Source: Halobacteriales archaeon QH_7_65_31 (GTDB lineage Archaea > Halobacteriota > Halobacteria > Halobacteriales > Haloarculaceae). From it: a stretch of DNA of 64,000 nt. This document shows positions 26,063 to 35,453 of the stretch, piece after piece; within the stretch, counting starts at the first letter, position 1, and every line of letters starts with the position of its first letter. The translations under genes were made by a program, and so were the position numbers. Below the pieces are notes generated by a model. That model was not told the DNA's origin, searched no databases, and worked only from the letters and a program-made list of their open reading frames with translations. The DNA is taken from assembly GCA_003021785.1 (NCBI GenBank), contig PXQU01000016.1, forward strand, positions 124,001-188,000. The letters are read 5' to 3'.

Positions 26063-26353
26063 TCACTCCCTCAGGGCTCGCTCCTCCGAGAAACGCACGT
26101 GAGCAAGAGCGACGCCCACGGGGTTTGAAGCAGGGAAGACGTGTGCACCGACGTGAGTACGTCTGGCCGTAGTTCAGACCGCTTGAGCCTCGTCGTTTTA
26201 CCGCTCACTCTGTGTCGCTCACTCCCTCAGGGCTCGCTTCTCTGAGGAACGCAAGTGACGAGGAGTGCGAGCCGCGCGATTTGAAGCAGGGAAGACGCGC
26301 GCAACGAAGTGAGCACGTCCGACCGTGGTTCAGATCGCTTGAGGATCGTCGTC
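26063..26353. repeat. two tandem 150-base units, each starting with a tRNA-Arg tail copy
   Basis: Unit A starts near 26063 and unit B near 26219, a period of 156 bases. Both begin TCACTCCCTCAGGGCTCGCT, share GAAGCAGGGAAGACG in the middle and end with a GTTCAGA.CGCTTGAG.. segment before CGTCGT. No coding region is supported here. Because each unit opens with the same bases as the 3' end of the adjacent tRNA gene, they look like serial integration scars or degenerate duplicates created at the tRNA. Unit B runs up to the stop of the acetyltransferase gene. Confidence 0.75.
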
Positions 26354-26950
26354 TCACCTGTTCGTCTCGAACTCCTCGCGCGAGATCGTGTACCGGACCA
26401 TGTCGTACCCCTCGCCCTCGGGTCCAGTGGCGTGCTGTCGCAACAGCCCCTCACGGCGACCGCCGAACCGCTCGACGTACTTGCCGATAGCGCGCTCGGA
26501 CTGCTCGTTCTCCGGCAGATGTTCGACGGCGACCATCGCCAGATCGAGCCGGTCGAAGGCGAGTTCGATGAGCCGCGCCGCGCGTTCGCCCGAATACCCC
26601 CTGCCCCACGCCGGCTTCCGGAGCCACGTGCCGAGCGTTCCCAGCTCGCGGTCCCAGTCGACGCTCAGCCCGCCCATGCCGACGAACTCGCCCGCGAGAT
26701 CGCCCTCGGTCGCGTAGAGCGCGTACTGGCTCGCCGTGTCGTTCGCGAACTGCTCGCCCGCCATCTCGATGAACTCGGCGGACTCCTTGGGCGTCTCGTG
26801 TGGGTCCCACGCCACGTAGCGGGTGATCTCGTCGATCGCCGGTGCGTCCTCGCTGACGTGCTCGTAGAACTCCAGCGGGTCGAACGTCTCCGGGCGGAGC
26901 GCCTCGTAGCGGAGGCGGTCGGACTCCAGCGTCTCGGGAAACAGCGACAT
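26354..26950 (-). CDS. GNAT-family N-acetyltransferase (RimJ/RimL type)
   Basis: A 198-residue acetyltransferase. It starts LESDRLRYEALRPE, typical of RimJ/RimL-like members, and contains the acetyl-CoA-binding segment WLRKPAWGRGYSGERAARLIELAF with the R/QxxGxG/A motif, then VAVEHLPENEQSERAIGKY and the C-terminal YDMVRYTISREE. The substrate (protein N-terminus or small amine) cannot be read. The downstream end of the gene abuts the tRNA-tail repeats, so its stop codon may derive from them. Confidence 0.85.
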   Translation of the reverse strand: MSLFPETLESDRLRYEALRPETFDPLEFYEHVSEDAPAIDEITRYVAWDPHETPKESAEFIEMAGEQFANDTASQYALYATEGDLAGEFVGMGGLSVDWDRELGTLGTWLRKPAWGRGYSGERAARLIELAFDRLDLAMVAVEHLPENEQSERAIGKYVERFGGRREGLLRQHATGPEGEGYDMVRYTISREEFETNR

Positions 26951-27055
26951 ACCGGTCGGGCGAGCCGACGAGTGTAAAAGGATTTGCTGCCGTGGTATTT
27001 GCTGACAAGACGACGCTCCGGAACAGCTAAACGCGTCTCACACCGAGAGTCTCGC

Positions 27056-28510
27056 ATGGACTGGACCGAAAAGTATCGCCCGTCGACGCTCTCTGAGGTC
27101 CGGGGGAACGACTCCGCACGCGACGACCTGAAGGAGTGGGCGGAGACGTGGGAGGAGCACCGGGAGGCGGTCATCATCCACGGCTCGCCCGGCGTCGGGA
27201 AGACGAGCGCCGCTCACGCGCTCGCCAGCGACATGAACTGGCCCGTCATCGAGCTCAACGCCTCCGATCAGCGCACCGGCGACGCCATCGACCGAGTGGC
27301 CGGGGAAGCCGCCAAGTCCAGCACGCTCACGCAGGCGAGCGAGGGCACGCCGGGGCGACGGCTCGTCGTCATGGACGAGGCCGACAACATCCACGGCACG
27401 TACGACCGCGGGGGTGCACGCGCCGTCACCCGCATCGTGAAAGCGAGCAGCCAGCCGATGGTGCTCATCGCGAACGAGTTCTACGAGATGTCACGCGGGC
27501 TTCGCAACGCTTGTCAGACCATCGAGTTCCGCGACGTGTCCGCCCGCTCGATCGTCCCCGTGCTCCGTGATCTCTGCCGGAAGGAGGCGACTGAGTTCGA
27601 AGAGAGCGCGCTCGAACGCGTCGCCGAGCAGAACAGCGGTGACCTCCGGGGCGCGGTGAAGGATCTGCAGGCGATCGCCGACGGGCGCGACGCGATCACC
27701 ACCGAGGACGTGACGAGCGGCGAGCGCGACACGACGCGAGGTATCTTCGAGTTCCTCGATTCGGTGCTCAAGGAGGACGATCCGCAGGACGCGCTGTATC
27801 TCACCTACGACGTTGACGAGACGCCCGACGACCTGCTCCTGTGGGCAGAGGACAAGGTGTCGAAGGTGTACGACGCCGGCGAGCTGGCTCGCGCGTACGA
27901 TCACCTCGCGCGAGCCGACCGCTGGCTCGGTCGCGTCCGTGCGACACAGAACTACAGCTACTGGCGGTACGCGACCGATAACGTCGCCGCGGGGGTCGCC
28001 GCCGCACGCGACGAGACGCGCGGCGGGTGGACGCGCTACGGCGGCGCACCCTACCGCTCGTCGAAGGACAAGACCCGCGACGAGGTCGCGACACAGGTCG
28101 CACAGGTCGCCGGCGTCTCCACCGCGACCGCTCGCCGCGATATCGTCCCGTTCTTGGCCGTGATGACCCACCACTGCACGAACCGCGAGCTGACGGTTCG
28201 GATGGCCGCCCGCTACGATCTCTCCGAGACCGAGGTCGCCTTCGTCACCGGCTCCGGTGAGTCGACGAACAAGGTGGAGTCGATCGTCGAGGACGCGGCG
28301 CGGCTACGCAGCGAGGCCGCCGAGGAGCACGGCGGCGACCTGTTCATGGAACGCGTCGAGGACGCGGCGAGCGAGAGCGAGACGGCGCAGTCGGAGACCG
28401 GGAGCGTCGAAGCCGTCGCGGACGACGTGCTCGCAGACGAAGCCGAGCCGACCGAGACCCCGACCGAGTCGGACGACGACTCCCAGTCCGGGCTCTCCGA
28501 TTTCATGTGA
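27056..28510 (+). CDS. rfcL: replication factor C large subunit
   Basis: A 484-residue AAA+ clamp-loader subunit that opens and loads PCNA. MDWTEKYRPSTLSEVRGN is the usual start. Walker A is GSPGVGKTS (residues 43-51), Walker B LVVMDEADNI, and sensor 1 VLIANEFYEMS. A clamp-loader collar domain follows, and the C-terminus is very acidic with a final SGLSDFM that resembles a PIP-box-like tail. The ATG at 27056 is the family start; the preceding bases encode a basic stretch. Its stop abuts the convergent ABC ATPase gene with no spacer. Confidence 0.93.
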   Translation: MDWTEKYRPSTLSEVRGNDSARDDLKEWAETWEEHREAVIIHGSPGVGKTSAAHALASDMNWPVIELNASDQRTGDAIDRVAGEAAKSSTLTQASEGTPGRRLVVMDEADNIHGTYDRGGARAVTRIVKASSQPMVLIANEFYEMSRGLRNACQTIEFRDVSARSIVPVLRDLCRKEATEFEESALERVAEQNSGDLRGAVKDLQAIADGRDAITTEDVTSGERDTTRGIFEFLDSVLKEDDPQDALYLTYDVDETPDDLLLWAEDKVSKVYDAGELARAYDHLARADRWLGRVRATQNYSYWRYATDNVAAGVAAARDETRGGWTRYGGAPYRSSKDKTRDEVATQVAQVAGVSTATARRDIVPFLAVMTHHCTNRELTVRMAARYDLSETEVAFVTGSGESTNKVESIVEDAARLRSEAAEEHGGDLFMERVEDAASESETAQSETGSVEAVADDVLADEAEPTETPTESDDDSQSGLSDFM

Positions 28511-29248
28511 TCAGAGCAGCCGCTGGAGGAACTGCTTCGCGCGCTCGGTACGCGGGTTCGTGAACAGCCGCTCCGGTTCGTCCTGTTCGACGATGGTCCC
28601 GTCGGCCATCAGCACGATCCGGTCGCCCACCTCGCGGGCGAACTCCATCTCGTGGGTGACGACGAGCATCGTCATCCCATCCGTCGCGAGATCGCGCATC
28701 ACGCCGAGCACGTCGCCGACGAGCTCGGGATCGAGCGCGCTCGTCACCTCGTCGAACAGCATGACCTCCGGCTCCATCGCCAGCGCGCGAGCGATGGCGA
28801 CGCGCTGCTGTTGGCCGCCCGAAAGCTCGTTCGGGTAGGAGTCGCCCTGTCCCGTCAGCCCGACCCGGTCCAGTAGCTCGCTCGCCAGCTCCTCGCCCTC
28901 GGTCGCGGAGAGATCACGGACCTTTCGCGGGCCGATGGTGATGTTCTCGCGAGCGGTCATATGCGGGAACAGGTTGAACGACTGGAACACCATCCCCACC
29001 CGCTGGCGGATCCGGTTGATATCCGCGTCCGGAGCGGTGACCGACTGACCGGCGATACGGACCGCTCCCTGCTGTATCTCTTCGAGCCGGTTCACGCATC
29101 GCAACAGGGTGGACTTGCCGGAGCCGGACGGGCCGATGACGACGACCACCTCGGTCTCGTCGATCGCGGCGTCGATGCCCCGGAGGACGTGCGTTTCGCC
29201 GAAGTACTTGTGCACGTCGTCGAACTCCACGAGTCCCGCACGGCTCAC
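28511..29248 (-). CDS. polar amino acid ABC transporter ATP-binding protein
   Basis: A 245-residue ATPase starting at GTG 29248, which overlaps the permease stop by four bases (GTGA). Walker A is GPSGSGKST, the Q-loop VFQSFNLFPHMTARENI, the signature ELSGGQQQRVAIARAL and Walker B VMLFDEVTSALDPE, followed by VVTHEMEFAREVGDR. This is the GlnQ/HisP-type pattern. It powers uptake through the adjacent permease. A possible upstream start within the permease gene is rejected because it lies in an overlapping frame. Confidence 0.93.
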   Translation of the reverse strand: MSRAGLVEFDDVHKYFGETHVLRGIDAAIDETEVVVVIGPSGSGKSTLLRCVNRLEEIQQGAVRIAGQSVTAPDADINRIRQRVGMVFQSFNLFPHMTARENITIGPRKVRDLSATEGEELASELLDRVGLTGQGDSYPNELSGGQQQRVAIARALAMEPEVMLFDEVTSALDPELVGDVLGVMRDLATDGMTMLVVTHEMEFAREVGDRIVLMADGTIVEQDEPERLFTNPRTERAKQFLQRLL

Positions 29249-30108
29249 GAGCCGCCACCTCCGCGTCTGCTGAACATCCCGGCGAGCGCCGAGAGGCTCC
29301 CGTCTCTTCCCGGATCGCCGCGCCGCTCGGCGGCGTTCACCAGCTGGCTCATCGACATCGTGATGACGAGATAGAACAGACAGACCCAGATGAGCGGCGT
29401 CCACGGCTGGAACGTCGTCGAGTTCACGTCGCGGAAGACGGTCATCAGCTCCGGAACGGCGATCACGGTCAACAGCGACGTGTCCTTCACGAGGATGATC
29501 TGATCGTTACCGATGGCGGCGAGCGCGTTCCGCAGCGCCTGCGGGAAGACGACCTGCCGCAGCGCCATCACGCGCGACATCCCAAGCGAGCGTGCCCCCT
29601 CCATCTGTCCGTCGGGGACGGCGTCGATGCCGCCGCGGATCGCCTCCCCGACGTACGCGCTGTGGTTCAGCGTCAGGCCGATGATCGCTGCCGGGATCTC
29701 CCAGTTCGGGATCGGAAAGCCCGCACCGCCCCACAGTCCGGGGATGCCGAAGTAGATGACGAACAGCTGAAACAGCAGCGGCGTCCCGCGGAAGAACTCG
29801 ACGTACCCCTTCGTGATACGGCTCGTGATCGGTGAGGTCGAGATCCGACCGAGACCGATGAACATTCCCAGCAGGATCGAGAGCACGCTCGCCGCGATGA
29901 CGATACCGAGCACGCGAACGAACGCGTCGACGAACCGCGGGAAGATCGTCTCGAGCAGGCCGAAATCGACACGCGTCGAGACGATGATGGTGACGATTCC
30001 GGCCACGACGACGAGGAAGCCGATCGCGACGGCCTCGCCCACGCGACGGACGAGTCCGTCACGCATCAACAGCCCGGTGGACGTGCCGGTTGTCTCTGTG
30101 TTAGCCAT
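29245..30108 (-). CDS. polar amino acid ABC transporter permease
   Basis: A 287-residue protein with six or so helices. YVEFFRGTPLLFQLFVIYFGIPGL is the HisM/GlnP-type N-terminal motif, and GIDAVPDGQMEGARSLGMSRVMALRQVVFPQALRNALA is the EAA loop contacting the ATPase. The N-terminal 40 residues are a cytosolic extension plus one extra helix. It lies between the substrate-binding protein gene (21 bases upstream) and the ATPase gene. Confidence 0.92.
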   Translation of the reverse strand: MANTETTGTSTGLLMRDGLVRRVGEAVAIGFLVVVAGIVTIIVSTRVDFGLLETIFPRFVDAFVRVLGIVIAASVLSILLGMFIGLGRISTSPITSRITKGYVEFFRGTPLLFQLFVIYFGIPGLWGGAGFPIPNWEIPAAIIGLTLNHSAYVGEAIRGGIDAVPDGQMEGARSLGMSRVMALRQVVFPQALRNALAAIGNDQIILVKDTSLLTVIAVPELMTVFRDVNSTTFQPWTPLIWVCLFYLVITMSMSQLVNAAERRGDPGRDGSLSALAGMFSRRGGGGS

Positions 30109-30129
30109 GAGTCCAGTGCGATCGCCGTC

Positions 30130-30939
30130 TCAGAAGTACGACGAGTAGATCTCGTCGTACGTTCCGTCCTCCTGAATCGTCGCCAGTGCGTCGTTGACCT
30201 CCTCGCGGAACTCGTCGTCGTCCTGTCGGAAGGCGATCCCGTACTGCTCGACCGTGAGGGTGAGATACGGCGGCGCGTCCTCCTCCTGTGCGGCGGCCTC
30301 GCCGTCGCCTTCGACGAACCGGATCTCGTCGCTGTTCTCCTCTTGGAAGTCCCCGTTGACGGTGTTGTCGTTGATCGCGGCGACCGCCTGATTGTTCAGC
30401 AGGGCGTTGAACGCGCCGGCGACCTGATCGTAGCTCTTGATCGTCAGATCGCCGTCGAACTCCGACTGCAGACTCTCTGCGGCTCCCTCGCCGGTCGTCC
30501 CCTTCTGGACGGCGACGGTCTCCCCGCGGAGGTCCTCCTTGCTCGTGATGTTGGAGTCCTGCTTGACGACGACCGTCTGGTACGCCGTGAAGTACGGGTC
30601 CGAGAAGTCAACCTGCTCGGCGCGATCGTCGCTGATCGTCATCGCCGACATGATGACGCGGAAGTTGTTGTTGTTGAGCGACGGGATGATGCCGTCGAAG
30701 CCGGTTCGCTTGAACTCGGAGCTCATACCGAGCTGATCGTCGAACACGGCGCGTGCGATGTCGACGTCGAAGCCCGTCAGCTCCCCCTCGTCCGTCTCGA
30801 ACTCGAAGGGCGGATACGGGATATCCGAGCCGATCGTGACCGTGTCGCTTCCGCCGCCGCTACAGCCGGCGAGCGCGACCGCGCCCGCCGCACCGACTGC
30901 GCCGACGTACTGGCGTCGGCTCATGCTCGTGTCATCCAT
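30130..30939 (-). CDS. polar amino acid ABC transporter substrate-binding lipoprotein
   Basis: A 269-residue protein. MSRRQYVGAVGAAGAVALAGC is a twin-arginine signal with lipobox (cysteine near residue 25), so it is exported folded and lipid-anchored. SDIPYPPFEFETDEGELTGFDVDIARAV is the start of the family 3 solute-binding fold, followed by MSAMTISDDRAEQVDFSDPYF, a highly conserved amino-acid-binding segment. Specific ligand (for example glutamine, arginine or cystine) is undetermined. It is first in a three-gene operon. Confidence 0.93.
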   Translation of the reverse strand: MDDTSMSRRQYVGAVGAAGAVALAGCSGGGSDTVTIGSDIPYPPFEFETDEGELTGFDVDIARAVFDDQLGMSSEFKRTGFDGIIPSLNNNNFRVIMSAMTISDDRAEQVDFSDPYFTAYQTVVVKQDSNITSKEDLRGETVAVQKGTTGEGAAESLQSEFDGDLTIKSYDQVAGAFNALLNNQAVAAINDNTVNGDFQEENSDEIRFVEGDGEAAAQEEDAPPYLTLTVEQYGIAFRQDDDEFREEVNDALATIQEDGTYDEIYSSYF

Positions 30940-31100
30940 TGTCGTATGCTACTGGCACGGACTCCGGTTTCAACGTTTCGGCCGCTATACCCGCGAATTT
31001 CGCGGGAACCGATAGCCGTCGCCGTCAGCACTCCGGCGCAATCGGTCCTATCCTCGTGCTCTGACCCCGGCCGATCATCTCGCTTTCGAGTAGCCGAGGC

Positions 31101-33356
31101 TTACTCTTCTGCTTCCGCCTCCTGTGCATCGACGACCGCGACGCCGGCCAGATTCACGATGTCCTTCACCTCGTCGCCGCGCTGGAGCACGTGCACGGGC
31201 TTGTCCATCCCGACGAGCATCGGGCCGATGGCCTCCGCGCCGCCGAGTCGCTGGAGCAGCTTGTAGGCGATGTTGCCGGCCTCCAGATTCGGGAAGACTA
31301 ACACGTTCGCCGGCTCCTCCAGCTCCGAGAAGTCGTAGGTGTCTTCGAGCATCTCGCTGACGACGGCGGTGTCGGCCTGCATCTCCCCGTCCACCGGGAA
31401 GTCGACATCCGGATCGGCTCGGAGTGCGTCTGCCGCGTCGCGGATCTTCGCCGTCCCCTCGTTGCGGACGGAGCCGAAATCGGAGTACGACAGCAGCGCG
31501 GCGCGCGGCTCGACGTTGAACCGCTTGGCCAGCTCGGCGGTCTGTTTCGTCACCGCTTCGAGGACGCCCGTATCGGGGTCCTGATTCACCGTCGTGTCCG
31601 CACAGAAGATGACCCGGTCTTTGAACGTGAGCATGTAGACGCCGGCGGCGTACTCCGCGTTATCGGCCGTTCCGACGACCTGCAGGGGTGCGCGTAGCGC
31701 CTCCGGGTAATGGTGCATCAGCCCCGTGAGCATGGCGTCAGCGTCGCCCATCTCGACCATCGTACTGCCGAGGTGGTTCCCTTCGCTGATCAGCTCACCG
31801 GCCTCCCGTCTGGTGATACCCTTCCGCTTGCGAAGCTCGTGGAGCCGGTCGGCGTACGGCGCGAGATCGTGCTCGTCGGGATCGACGATCTCGGGATCGA
31901 ACTCCAGCCCGAGATCGGCGGCGGTGCGGCGGATCTCGTCGCCGTCGCCGATGAGCACCGGCTCCGCGATCCCCTGTTCGAGGAGCTGATACGCCGCGCG
32001 AATGATCTTCTCGTTGCCACCCTCCGCGAGGACGACCCGCTTGGGATCGGCCTTCGCCTTGTTGAGGACGACGCGCATCATCTCGCGGCCCTTGCCGAGT
32101 CGCGCCTCCAGCTGCTCGTCGTAGCTGTCGATGTCCAGCTCCTGTCTGGCCGCGCCAGACTCGATTGCCGCCTCTGCGACGGCGGGGGCGACCTCAAACA
32201 GGACGCGGGGGTCCAGCGGCTTCGGAATCACGTAGTCCGGGCCGTACTGGAGCGGCTCGTCGCCGTACGCCTTCACGACCGCATCCGGAACGTCCTGTCG
32301 AGCGAGGTCGGCAAGCGCCTCGGCGGCAGCACGTTTCATCGGCTCGTTGATATCGGTCGCGCGCACGTCGAGCGCGCCACGGAACAGGAACGGGAAGCCG
32401 AGCACGTTGTTCACCTGATTCGGATAATCAGAGCGGCCCGTCGCCATGATGACGGTATCGTCTCTCGCCGCTTTGGCCTCCTCGTAGCCGATCTCAGGGT
32501 CGGGATTCGCCATCGCGAACACGGCGGGGTTCTCGCCCATCGACCGGACCATCTCCTGTGAGACGATCCCGCCGACCGAGAGACCGACGAACACGTCGGC
32601 CCCGCTCATCGCGTCTGCGAGATTCGACGCGTCGGTGTCGGTCGCGAACTCCTGTTTGTACTCGTTCACGTCCTCGCGCGCCGTCGTGATCGGTCCCGAG
32701 GAGTCACACATGACGATGTTCTCCTCGCTCGCGCCCAGCGAGACGTAGAACCGAGCCGTTGCAATAGCCGACGCGCCCGCCCCCGAGAAGACGATGTCCA
32801 GCTCCGAGATGTCCTTCCCGGTCACGTCACAGACGTTCAACAGGGCGGCCCCGGAGATGATGGCGGTCCCGTGCTGGTCGTCGTGGAAGACGGGGATGTC
32901 CATCCGCTCGCGGAGCTGTTCTTCGATCTCGAAACACTCCGGCGCGGAGATGTCCTCCAGATTGATGCCGCCGAACGTTGGCTCCATCGCCGCGACGCTC
33001 GTGATGATGTCCTCCGGCTCGGTCTGGTCCAGCTCGATATCGAACACGTCGATGTCGGCGAACCGCTTGAACAGGACGCCTTTCCCCTCCATCACCGGCT
33101 TCGACGCCTGTGCGCCGATATCGCCGAGTCCGAGCACGGCGCTCCCGTTCGAGACGACACCGACCATGTTCCCCTTCGCGGTGTACCGGAAGGCGTCGTC
33201 GTCGTTCGCGGCGATGCGGTTACACGGCGCGGCGACGCCCGGGGAGTAGGCCAGCGAGAGATCCCGCTGTGTGTTCGTCGGCTTCGTCGTCGAGATCTCC
33301 AGCTTGCCCGGCGGCTCCGTCTCGTGATACTCCAGTGCGTCCTCGTCTAATCCCAT
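31101..33356 (-). CDS. maeB: NADP-type malic enzyme with C-terminal phosphotransacetylase-like domain
   Basis: A 751-residue multidomain protein. The N-terminal malic domain shows [22 protein letters not shown], the metal-binding [19 protein letters not shown] and the NAD(P) domain [18 protein letters not shown]. From about residue 430 a phosphate acetyltransferase-like domain begins ([36 protein letters not shown]), which in MaeB proteins is regulatory, sensing acetyl-CoA. It decarboxylates malate to pyruvate. Start ATG 33356 is preferred; a GTG at 33365 adds three residues and cannot be excluded. The gene is divergent from ctaA. Confidence 0.93.
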   Translation of the reverse strand: MGLDEDALEYHETEPPGKLEISTTKPTNTQRDLSLAYSPGVAAPCNRIAANDDDAFRYTAKGNMVGVVSNGSAVLGLGDIGAQASKPVMEGKGVLFKRFADIDVFDIELDQTEPEDIITSVAAMEPTFGGINLEDISAPECFEIEEQLRERMDIPVFHDDQHGTAIISGAALLNVCDVTGKDISELDIVFSGAGASAIATARFYVSLGASEENIVMCDSSGPITTAREDVNEYKQEFATDTDASNLADAMSGADVFVGLSVGGIVSQEMVRSMGENPAVFAMANPDPEIGYEEAKAARDDTVIMATGRSDYPNQVNNVLGFPFLFRGALDVRATDINEPMKRAAAEALADLARQDVPDAVVKAYGDEPLQYGPDYVIPKPLDPRVLFEVAPAVAEAAIESGAARQELDIDSYDEQLEARLGKGREMMRVVLNKAKADPKRVVLAEGGNEKIIRAAYQLLEQGIAEPVLIGDGDEIRRTAADLGLEFDPEIVDPDEHDLAPYADRLHELRKRKGITRREAGELISEGNHLGSTMVEMGDADAMLTGLMHHYPEALRAPLQVVGTADNAEYAAGVYMLTFKDRVIFCADTTVNQDPDTGVLEAVTKQTAELAKRFNVEPRAALLSYSDFGSVRNEGTAKIRDAADALRADPDVDFPVDGEMQADTAVVSEMLEDTYDFSELEEPANVLVFPNLEAGNIAYKLLQRLGGAEAIGPMLVGMDKPVHVLQRGDEVKDIVNLAGVAVVDAQEAEAEE

Positions 33357-33463
33357 GTCACTCACCCGCCTGCGGATGATAAAAAGCCACCCGAAGCGCG
33401 ATTCGTCAATCGTCGAAACTCGTCGAGCGCGCCGATTAAGTCCGCCCAGTCCCGACTCCAGAT

Positions 33464-34261
33464 ATGCGATTCCGGAGACTCGCTGCAGGGACGGCGGCTC
33501 TCGTCGGCGTGACGATGGTACTCGGTATCTTCATCGCGGCGACGGGGAACGGACTCACCTGTCAACAGCAGTGGCCGCTGTGTGACGGCCCGCTCGGCGG
33601 GCTGTTCCCGGCGAACTGGCCGAGCTTCGTCGAGTGGATCCACCGGTTCGTCGCGGGCGCGACCGGGCTGCCGGTACTCGCGACGGCGATCCAGTCGTGG
33701 CGAACCGACCGGTCGCGCCGCGTTCGCGCCGCCAGCACCGCCGTGCTCGCGATCCTCCCCGTGCAGATCGTCCTCGGCGCGTTGACGGTGACGCAGTACG
33801 GGATCGCGGTGCTGTTCGTCCACTTCGCGACGCCCGTGCTCCTGTTCACGCTCTCGGTGCTGACGGCGGCGTGGGCGTACGAGCCGACGGTCTCGACGAC
33901 CGCCGGTCGCTACGCCGCGCTGTTCGCGCTCCCGCTGCTCCCGCTCGCGACCCTGCTCTCGCCGCGCTTCCTCGTCACGTTCACCCCGCCGATACAGGTG
34001 GCGTACAACGGACTACTGCTCGCTGCACTCGCCGGACTGCTGCTCGCTGCGGTCTGGACGGCAGACGGACGCGCCACCCGGTTCACCACCGTCGGCTCGC
34101 TGCTCTCGGCCGCGATCCTCATCGCCGGGCGTCGGACCTACGGCGATCTCGTCGTTTATCTCGTCGTCGCCGGACTGCTCGTCGTCTTCTGCTGTGCGCT
34201 GCTCGCTGCTCGCGTCGACGGGACCGACGACCCGACACAGCGGCTCACCGAGACGAGCTGA
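33464..34261 (+). CDS. ctaA: heme A synthase (CtaA/COX15 family)
   Basis: A 265-residue membrane protein with about eight helices. After the first helix, GNGLTCQQQWPLCDG gives the extracytoplasmic CX6C pair of type 1 enzymes. FVEWIHRFVAG holds the first heme-ligand His/Arg and VLFVHFATPVLLF the second. The C-terminal half has few histidines compared with canonical CtaA, so one of the two heme sites may be absent. It hydroxylates the heme O methyl group to give heme A. It lies 14 kb from the ctaB fusion gene that carries its own CtaA-like half. Confidence 0.85.
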   Translation: MRFRRLAAGTAALVGVTMVLGIFIAATGNGLTCQQQWPLCDGPLGGLFPANWPSFVEWIHRFVAGATGLPVLATAIQSWRTDRSRRVRAASTAVLAILPVQIVLGALTVTQYGIAVLFVHFATPVLLFTLSVLTAAWAYEPTVSTTAGRYAALFALPLLPLATLLSPRFLVTFTPPIQVAYNGLLLAALAGLLLAAVWTADGRATRFTTVGSLLSAAILIAGRRTYGDLVVYLVVAGLLVVFCCALLAARVDGTDDPTQRLTETS

Positions 34262-34358
34262 GCGTCGAGAGGCTGGTCGGCCCGACGAGCATCATGCGTC
34301 CCTCTCCCACGCCGCGACGACGCCCAGCGTTTATGTCCCTGCTCGCCGTCCTTTGTGT

Positions 34359-34637
34359 ATGACAGAGCCGCTTTCCGCAGACGAGATCGAGACGCAGCTT
34401 CCCGACGGCTGGCAGCGCGACGGCGACGAGATACTCCGACAGTTCGAGTTCGACAGCTATCTCGCGGGCGTCGGCTTCGCCGCCGGTGCTGGCGGGCTCG
34501 CCGAGGAGGCGTTCCACCACCCGACCATCGGTATCGAGTGGCGCGAGGTCGAGGTCCGGCTCACGACCCACGACGCCGGCGGCATCACCGAGAAGGATAT
34601 CGATCTCGCACAGCGGCTGAACGAGCTGCACGGGTAA
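34359..34637 (+). CDS. pterin-4a-carbinolamine dehydratase
   Basis: A 92-residue enzyme dehydrating 4a-hydroxytetrahydropterin. The catalytic pattern EEAFHHPTIGIEWREVEVRLTTHDAGGITEKDIDLA is complete (His-His-Pro and the distal His of TTHDAGG). In archaea these proteins may serve molybdopterin or pterin recycling. The ATG at 34359 gives the usual family length. No aromatic amino acid hydroxylase is visible nearby; MoeA genes lie within 1-4 kb. Confidence 0.92.
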   Translation: MTEPLSADEIETQLPDGWQRDGDEILRQFEFDSYLAGVGFAAGAGGLAEEAFHHPTIGIEWREVEVRLTTHDAGGITEKDIDLAQRLNELHG

Positions 34638-34802
34638 CCGTCCACTCGAAACCGGCTTATCGCTCGACGCACAATCGCGACCGTGCGGCGATGACGACAC
34701 CGATACCCCCGCTCTGAGCCCCTTGTGACGACGGTGACACCCGAGCCGCACGCTCGATCCGCGCCGACGCAAGACACTTAGCTCCGAGCGCGTAGCCTCG
34801 GT

Positions 34803-35453
34803 ATGCTCGACGCCGCCGACTACGACTACTGGCTGCTCGATCTCGACGGCACGCTCGTCGACGTGGAGGAGGGGTATATCCACGACGTGTTCGACGCCGT
34901 CGGCGACCGGCTCGGCTACGACTTCTCACAGGAGCAGGCGCAGATCCTCTGGCACGGGCTCGGTGGCTTCCGCAACGACCAGCTCGCCCGCTGGAACATC
35001 GACCCGGAGTCGTTCTGGGCGGCGTTTCACGCCGTCGAGGACGGCCAGCGGCGCGCACGGCACACGTTCCTGTACCCCGACGCCGAGCGGTTCGCCGAGC
35101 ACGACGGCCCGCTGGGTCTCATCACTCACTCCCAGCCGGCGCTCGCCCGTCCGACCCTCGAGTATCTCGGCATCCGCGACTGGTTCGACACCGTTCTCTG
35201 CTGTTCTGACGATATCGGCTGGAAACCCGACCCGGAACCCGTCGAGCGCGTTCTCGCTGACCTCGACGTGGACACCGACGACAGCGGCATCCTCGCCGGT
35301 GACGGGATGACCGATATCGGTGCGGCGTGGAACGCGGGTCTCGATGGCGTTCACGTCGAACGCCACGGCCACGACCGCCGCGAGATGTGCGTACGTGGGG
35401 ACTACCGCGTCTCCGACTTCGACGAGCTGTTCGGCGCGTCGATCAGCTCGTAG
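34803..35453 (+). CDS. HAD-superfamily hydrolase (phosphoglycolate phosphatase-like)
   Basis: A 216-residue hydrolase. YWLLDLDGTLVD is the nucleophile/acid motif I (first Asp near residue 13), GLITHSQPALARPTLEYLGI is motif II, GWKPDPEPVERVL supplies the motif III lysine, and GILAGDGMTDIGAAWNAGL the acidic motif IV. The alpha-helical cap between motif I and II indicates subclass I. Substrate unknown; phosphoglycolate or a sugar phosphate is likely. Its last 52 bases overlap the convergent MoeA gene. Confidence 0.88.
   Translation: MLDAADYDYWLLDLDGTLVDVEEGYIHDVFDAVGDRLGYDFSQEQAQILWHGLGGFRNDQLARWNIDPESFWAAFHAVEDGQRRARHTFLYPDAERFAEHDGPLGLITHSQPALARPTLEYLGIRDWFDTVLCCSDDIGWKPDPEPVERVLADLDVDTDDSGILAGDGMTDIGAAWNAGLDGVHVERHGHDRREMCVRGDYRVSDFDELFGASISS

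Noticed and set aside
25986..26353. CRISPR array
   Set aside because: Only two or three repeats about 80-156 bases apart, with the repeat derived from a tRNA tail, and no Cas genes.
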